Part shown: positions 58,101-64,000 of the stretch, piece by piece
How the letters are laid out: every line of letters starts with the position of its first letter
How positions within the stretch are numbered: the stretch's first letter is position 1
Origin: Edaphochlamys debaryana
Lineage: Eukaryota; Chlorophyta; Chlorophyceae; Chlamydomonadales
Length of the DNA stretch: 64,000 bases
NCBI GenBank assembly: GCA_016858145.1
Contig: JAEHOE010000003.1
Span: 124,001 to 188,000 of the forward strand
Direction of reading: 5' to 3'
Program-made: the position numbers and the translations under genes
The notes under the pieces: model-generated
What the model saw: the letters and a program-made list of their open reading frames with translations, nothing else
Database searches by the model: none
Told to the model about the DNA's origin: nothing

Positions 58101-61100
58101 TCGCCAAGAAGGCCGTGGTCCTGGTGACCCACCAGATCGAGTTCATGCCGCAGTGCGACGCCGTGGCCATCATGGACGAGGGCCGCTGCCTGTACTTCGG
58201 TGAGCGAGGGGCGAGGGGATGTGGGGTTGCAGCGGGCAGCATGGGGCGGCTAGGGCACGCGTGGGCAGGGTGCAACCCCGGCTTGATTCCAAATGTACCA
58301 GCTCGCCCCCCTCCTTGCCTCCTGCTTGTGCTATGTGTCGCCATGAGCTGGGCGCTGAGACGCTTCTCCCTCCCGTCTGCCCTCCCTCCCGCCCCTCAGG
58401 CAAGTGGAACGAGCAGGCCCAGGATCTGCTGGGCAAGCTGCTGCCCATCACGCACCTGCTGCACGCCGCCGGCTCCCAGGAGGCCCCGCCCAAGCCCAAG
58501 GAGACCAAGGAGAGCAAGGACGCCCCCGTCAAGCAGCAGTCCATCCAGCTGACCCTGGCCCCCACCACCATCAAGCCCGAGACCTCCGACTCCAAGAAGA
58601 AGGACCAGCAGAAGGTCCTCCCGGTGCGCGCCGCCATGATCTACACGTGGTACGGCAACGTCTTCCTGGGTGAGCCAGGGTACCCCTGGGGGCAGCCAGG
58701 AGGGCGGGCGGTCGAGCGACAGGGGCTTGCGGCTGAGCGCCTGCGCTGTCTGACTGTACCTTTGCCCCAGGTGCCCGCCGCCCTGCTTGCTGACGGTCCT
58801 CTGCCTTTGCTTGCCCCTCGGCTCGCAGTGCTGGTGTGCTTCATTTTCTTTCTGGCCGCCCAGACCACCCGCCAGGTGTCTGACTTCTGGGTGCGCTGGT
58901 GGGTGAACGACGAGTACAAGAAGTTCCCCAAGCCCAAGGGCGTGCAGGACCCCTCCGCCACCCAGTTCTACTCCCTCATCTACCTGGCGCTCACCGGCAT
59001 CTTCTACTTCTGCATGCTTGCCCGCGGCGCTACCTTCCTGTGGTGGACCCTGCGCTCGGCCGAGAAGATCCGCAAGAAGGCCGTCCACAACGTGCTGTTT
59101 GCGCCCATGGGCTTCTTCCTGGTGACCCCCGTGGGCGACCTGCTGCTCAACTTCAGCAAGGACCAGGACATCATGGACGAGAACCTGCCCGACGCCGTGC
59201 ACTTCATGGGCATCTACGGCCTCATCCTGCTGTCCACCACCATCACCGTGTCCGTCACCATCAACTTCTTCGGCGCCTTCACGGGCTTCCTGATCATCAT
59301 GACCGGCATCATGCTCACCATCTACATCCCCGCCGCCACCGCCCTCAAGAAGTCCCGCGCGGTAAGCACTGTTTGTGTTGCCGCTGGGGTGTGTGCGAGG
59401 ACCGCAGAGCCAGGCGAGGACCGCAGAGCCAGGCGGGGACCGCAGAGCCAGGCATCTGCCTGTTGATCCTCTCCTCTCCCCGCCCCGCTACTTCCTGCTG
59501 ACGCCTTCCCGGCCCCTTCCTCCGCTTCTCGCGCCTGCCTCTATGCAGGTGTCTGGCGGCATGCTTGTGGGCCTGGTGGCTGAGGTGCTGGAGGGCCTGG
59601 GCGTGGTTCAGGCCTTCTCCAAGCAGGACTACTTCATCCGTGAGGCCGCTCGCCGCACCGACATCACCAACGCCGCCGTGTTCAACGCCGAGTCGCTCAA
59701 CCTGTGGCTGGCCTTCTGGTGCGACCTGATCGGCGCCAGCCTGGTCGGCGTGGTGTCTGCCTTCGCCGTCGCCCTCAAGGGTGAGCCGAGGCTGCGGCTG
59801 ACTTGCGAGGCCAGCTGTGGGGCTCGGGCTGCAGTCACGCACGGCTGGAGTGCTGGTGGCCTGACGCCACGCAGCCGCTGATGCTGTCTGCCGGTGCCGC
59901 CGTGCACTGACTGAGCTGACCTGTTTGCGCTTCCCCCCTCCTCCCTCAGACGAGCTCGGCGCTCCCACCGTGGGCCTGGCCTTCTCCAACATCATCCAGA
60001 TGCTTGTGTTCTACACCTGGGTGGTCCGCTTCATCTCCGAGTCCATCTCGCTGTTCAACAGCGTGGAGTGCATGACCTACCTGTCCAACTACGTGCCCCA
60101 CGACGGCGTGTTCTTCGACCAGACGCAGGAGGGCGGCGTGGCCAAGAGCCTGACCCTGCCCGACGGCCAGATCGTGCCCGCCAGCTCGCGGGTGCAGGTG
60201 GTTGTTGACGACGCTTCGCTTGAGCGCTGGCCCTCGACCGGCAACATCCGCTTCGAGGACGTGTGGATGCAGTACCGCCTGGACGCCGCCTGGGCGCTCA
60301 AGGGCGTCACCTTCAACATCAAGGACGGCGAGAAGGTCGGCGCCGTGGGGCGCACGGGCTCCGGCAAGTCCACCACCCTGCTGGCGCTGTTCCGCATGTT
60401 CGAGCTGGCCCGCGGCCGCGTCCTGATCGACGGCGTGGACATTGCGACGCTCACCATGAAGCGCCTGCGCTCGGGTGAGCAGCCGTGGGGGTCGGTTGCG
60501 GGGATGGCGAGACAAAGCAGCGAGCCGGAGGCCAGGGTGGTCACCTTCCCATGTTATCAGCTGCAACCTGTTTAGCCGGCTTCCTCCCCTGCCTCTGTGC
60601 TGATGCCCTTCTCCCCCGTCTGCCCCGCCTCCGCCCCCAGGCCTGTCCATTATTCCCCAGGAGCCCGTCATGTTCACCGGCACCGTCCGCTCAAACCTGG
60701 ACCCCTTCGGAGAGTTCGAGGTGAGCGAGCGCGGTGCAGCTTGCACGCAGGGCCGCTTAGGGCCGGTCATTGGGGCCTGCGGGCTTGCGATGGGGCGATG
60801 CCTGTGTCTGCTCCCATGCCCCTTCTCCCGCCCGCCTCCGTGCTCTCTCCTGACCATGCCTACCCTCCCTCCGCTCCCCTCCCACCCCCAGGACGACAAC
60901 GTGCTGTGGGAGGTGATCCGCAAGGTGGGCCTGGAGGCCCAGGTGCAGCACGCTGGCGGCCTGGACGGCCACGTGGACGGCACCGGCGGCAAGGCCTGGT
61001 CACTGGGGCAGACGCAGCTCATGTGCCTGGCCCGCGCCGCCCTGCGCGCCGTGCCCATCCTGTGCCTGGACGAGGCCACCGCCGCCATGGACCCGCACAC

Positions 61101-61377
61101 GGAGCAGATCGTGCAGGAGACCATCAAGAAGGTCTTCGACGACCGCACCACCATCACCATTGCCCACCGCCTGGACACCATCATCGAGAGCGACAAGGTG
61201 CTGGTGATGGAGGCTGGCGAGCTGATGGAGTACGCCCCGCCCGCCCAGCTGCTGGGCAACCCCAGCTCCATGTTCTCCAAGCTGGTGGACAAGAGCGGGG
61301 TAGCAGCCGCTGCGGCCCTGCGCAAGATGGCGAACGAGCACTTCGCCCAGCAGGCGGCCAAGCAGCAGGCACGATAG
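55182..61377 (+). CDS. HLA3: ABCC/MRP-type ABC transporter, HLA3-like, copy D (intact)
   Basis: Fourteen exons: 55182-55287, 55404-55465, 55728-55915, 56068-56344, 56545-57043, 57175-57281, 57440-57780, 57937-58199, 58400-58669, 58829-59361, 59549-59780, 59950-60474, 60641-60720, 60892-61377, giving 1,322 aa; exon lengths equal copy A except the last. TMD1 is in exons 3-5 and TMD2 in exons 10-12. NBD1: Walker A GRIGAGKSS (445-453), LSGGQ (535-539), Walker B LVLLDN (D559, N560). NBD2: Walker A GRTGSGKST (1093-1101), signature SLGQ (1198-1201), Walker B LCLDE (D1221, E1222). NBD1 has Asn where the catalytic Glu would be, so only the site using NBD2 Glu should hydrolyse ATP well, as in other ABCC proteins. 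Role by homology: export or, if HLA3, bicarbonate uptake at the plasma membrane. The start was chosen because the MGEQDVAG N-terminus is conserved in B, C and (nearly) A. Confidence 0.88.
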
Positions 61378-64000
61378 GCGAGGGCTTGCGGTGCCTGGGG
61401 CGCAGGAGGGGTGACTGAATGGGGTACGTTTCGTGTGATTGCTGGGTCGGGCCGCTTGCTTCTTTCTTTATTTCCTGTACGGAGCGACGTTCGAGGGTGT
61501 ATGATTAAGTGGCGAGTTGCAGGCAGATGAGAGCATAAGTACTGTTTGCAGACATGTGATTGAGAGGAAGAGAGACTGCGGTCAACATAACTCTTGCTGA
61601 ACAGACTGTTGCCGTGGACAACGTTGTTTTGGCCTTGTTTTCGGCTCCCCTTGGTGCTTCCACGCTGGTGCCGGGTTGGTTTGTGCGGCTATGTCGCCGC
61701 AGGCAGTGGAGTGGCTACGGACGGCAGTCCTCATTCATGGGGCCGTGAGAGCTCCGCCGATGCGGATGTGTATACATACGACGGGTAGCTAGTGGATTGG
61801 ACTCGATTGAAGTGACCAGCACCCAAGCATGTGCTAGGCCTTGGGTCTGTTGCCGTTGCGGTGGATGCAGCTTAGGCTGCGAGCAGTGGATGCTTAGATA
61901 GGCTGCTTGCTCGGTTGCGACTGAGGGCGGTAAGCCCCTCTTGTAAGGTCCAGCCGGTTCTTGAACGCCTTGCCTTCGCTCCCAACCACAGCACGGGCGT
62001 TCCTGGCCCGCTCAGGAGTTCACCGTCCAGCAGGTGCTGGCTTGCCCCATCCGTTGCCGGGGATGGTGGAAGAGGGGCTACGCCTATGCCGTCACGTCGC
62101 AGGGGGGGCGTTGGTGGCTTGTGCGTTCGGGGGACCCTGTCTTCCTGAGGCACGCTCAAACTCCTGCGACAATTCGCGTGTGGCGTTCATCTTGCGTTCT
62201 GCGGGTGCAGGCCTTAACGCTCGTGCCCCGTGGCCTCCCTGCCCCCGCGGCCCCCTGCGCCACCCGGAGTCCGAGTCCCAGACCCCCGTTCCCAAACAGG
62301 GGGCAAGCCCCGACTGCTGCTCAGTGGTTTACCGCGTCACTGGGGCTGCACCCTCCCGGGCTTTCGCTGTACCACTCATTGGCTGGCATCCGGCTGCATG
62401 CGTGTGGATGCTGCGCCGTGCCGTGCCGTACTCTCCCGCCAACAGCCCCCTCGCCCATCTTGCGTCCAACTACTATGGAACTCAAACTGGACATTGGCTT
62501 GCCCGTATCTGGCTTCCTCGTACAATGAACACACTTGAAGCATGCGAAACTAACCTGCACGGCTTTGGGCTGGGCTCTGACAGACACACTTGACGGCCCT
62601 CCTGCTGACAGAGGAGCACCCTGGAGCACACCAGCGACCAGCCAGCCTGCCTGCAATTGCCCCCTCCCCAAGCCCCAACCTGGCCCCAACGGTCCCTCGT
62701 AAGTCGTGGTCAATCACACCGGGGGAATGCCATATCCCTGACAAATACATCCCGCTTGCATACCAACGGCGCGTAGGCATGGCGCTGCGGCAGCCCGCCT
62801 AGCACATGTGGCCTGGCGGGATGCCGGCAGCCCGCCACGCAGCTGTACATCGCTGTGACAGAGCGACGCGAGGGCTGAGTCCATCCACCCCTGAAGCCCA
62901 GGGGAGGAGCGGCGCGAGGAGTGACCCGCCACAGCTGCCAAGACTTTGCCGACAGATGCGATCCACCGCGACGCGCTGCGCGGCCGCGTAACCCCCGGCA
63001 GGGCCTGTCCGCCCCGCAATGCTTTCTGCTTGTCGCAGCCTCTGCACTGCCGGTATCCTTTTTCCCCTTTCTATACGATCGCGAAAAGACTGCCAGCTCA
63101 ACATGCCTGCGCTAGAGCGCACCCGTGCCCGCGCAGCCCGCAGCTTTGTAGAAGTAAACGGGGCACGTATACGTCTGCAAGGTCCGCATAGATGCCTAGA
63201 GCAGCCAAGACCGCCATGAGCCTCGCGAGCATGGTTCCCTGGACTGGCGCTTGCACCTGGGCGGCCCCGAAGAGTCATCGGCACGCATATGGGAACCTCC
63301 TACAGACCCTGGAACCGGCGGCAGAACTCGGCTGTGTCAGGGTTGTGCTACCCCTCCTTGAGCACACTTCCCCCGGTGAGTCTGCGCGATGAGCTGGAAG
63401 CGATGGCCACGAGCTGACTATCCGGCAGTGCTGGGACATCAAATTCGCTACAAGCCGCTTCGGGCAGGACGCAGGAGGGAGGGGAACGGAGGCAGCAGAG
63501 CGGGGCATGCGGCGAGCGGGGCCCAAGCTACGAACTCCCCCGAGGAACTCCCCCCTCCCTAGGTCCCTAGGTCCCTAGGGACCCTACGGTCCGCCTTACC
63601 TCAGCCCCGCCCTCCTTGCCCGCTTCCCAGGGATGCCTCCGGTCCGTGCTGCTGCGCGTGCAACATACCGGCGCTGGAGGGTGAGCGTACGAGTTCATCG
63701 CACCGTGAGGAGACCCACATGGCGGCATTCTTGAGCAGCGGTAGTCATCTTGATGTGGGTCGGCTCTGGCGCCCCGTCAGCGGCCAGCGAAGACGCGAGG
63801 TGCGACTCACGGTCGAATACCCTTACTGGGCGGGGGCTCCGGTCCTGGGGTGCTCGGAAGTCAGGGCTGATGACGCGGCTAGGGCCCGCGCAGCACACGG
63901 GGCACAGGACGTGCCAACTGCCTCGTTAGGGCCGCCACTCAAAGCGTTTGTACCCAGTATGCGTTGGGTGCGGGTCTTCGGCTGCCGGCGTTTAGGCGGA
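61378..64000 (+). repeat. Copy D 3' flank and start of next spacer (cut by window edge)
   Basis: Matches 51375-53997 at a 10,003-bp offset right up to the window end. In the C-to-D unit the next ATG lies 3,808 bp after the stop, so a further transporter copy would start near position 65,185, outside the window. Confidence 0.8.
61942..61946 (+). terminator. TGTAA polyadenylation signal of copy D
   Basis: Same motif and position (about 565 bp after the stop) as in copies B and C. Confidence 0.4.

Noticed and set aside
1..64000. CRISPR arrays, rRNA genes, bacterial operons
   Set aside because: None seen. Spliced genes and LTR elements show this is eukaryotic nuclear DNA.

Overview
The window looks like nuclear DNA of a volvocine green alga (a Chlamydomonas relative). 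The evidence is GC-rich coding sequence broken by many short GT-AG introns, TGTAA polyadenylation signals downstream of stops, and ABC-transporter and wax-synthase genes of algal type. This assignment is inferred from content; no marker gene was available. All gene models below come from reading splice sites and frames by eye.

Layout. (1) About 0-9.1 kb: a dispersed repeat (R1) carrying an L1-ORF1-like fragment, split by a 7.1-kb LTR retrotransposon whose two 1,373-bp LTRs look identical but whose pol is wrecked. (2) 10.3-16.5 kb, minus strand: an intact 14-exon ABCC half-length-N-terminus transporter gene (copy A, 1,325 aa), resembling the Chlamydomonas bicarbonate transporter HLA3. (3) 17.4-20.9 kb: a second, internally deleted copy of repeat R (R2) and several minisatellite-like tracts. 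(4) 21.1-24.0 kb, plus: a 5-exon gene for an unrecognised Ala/Gln-rich coiled-coil protein with one hydrophobic segment. (5) 25.2-28.1 kb, plus: an 11-exon wax-synthase-like membrane O-acyltransferase. (6) 28.9 kb to the right edge: a tandem array of the same ABCC gene on the plus strand with repeated ~3-4 kb spacers. Copy B (31.9-44.5 kb) is broken by a 6.9-kb Ty3/Gypsy chromovirus and lacks exon 4. Copy C (48.4-51.4 kb) has a ~3.2-kb internal deletion and a burst of one-base indels. Copy D (55.2-61.4 kb) is intact (1,322 aa). The window ends inside the spacer of what should be a further copy starting about 1.2 kb outside.

How it fits together. The region is a young gene-family expansion of one transporter: one inverted copy and at least three direct copies, of which two are intact here. 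If the HLA3 identification holds, the cluster concerns inorganic-carbon uptake in the CO2-concentrating mechanism. The two retrotransposons are the main sources of disruption. The chromovirus is notable for an N-terminal Dam-like adenine-methyltransferase domain fused to its Pol, and for a Gag-Pol frame interrupted by only two in-frame stops.
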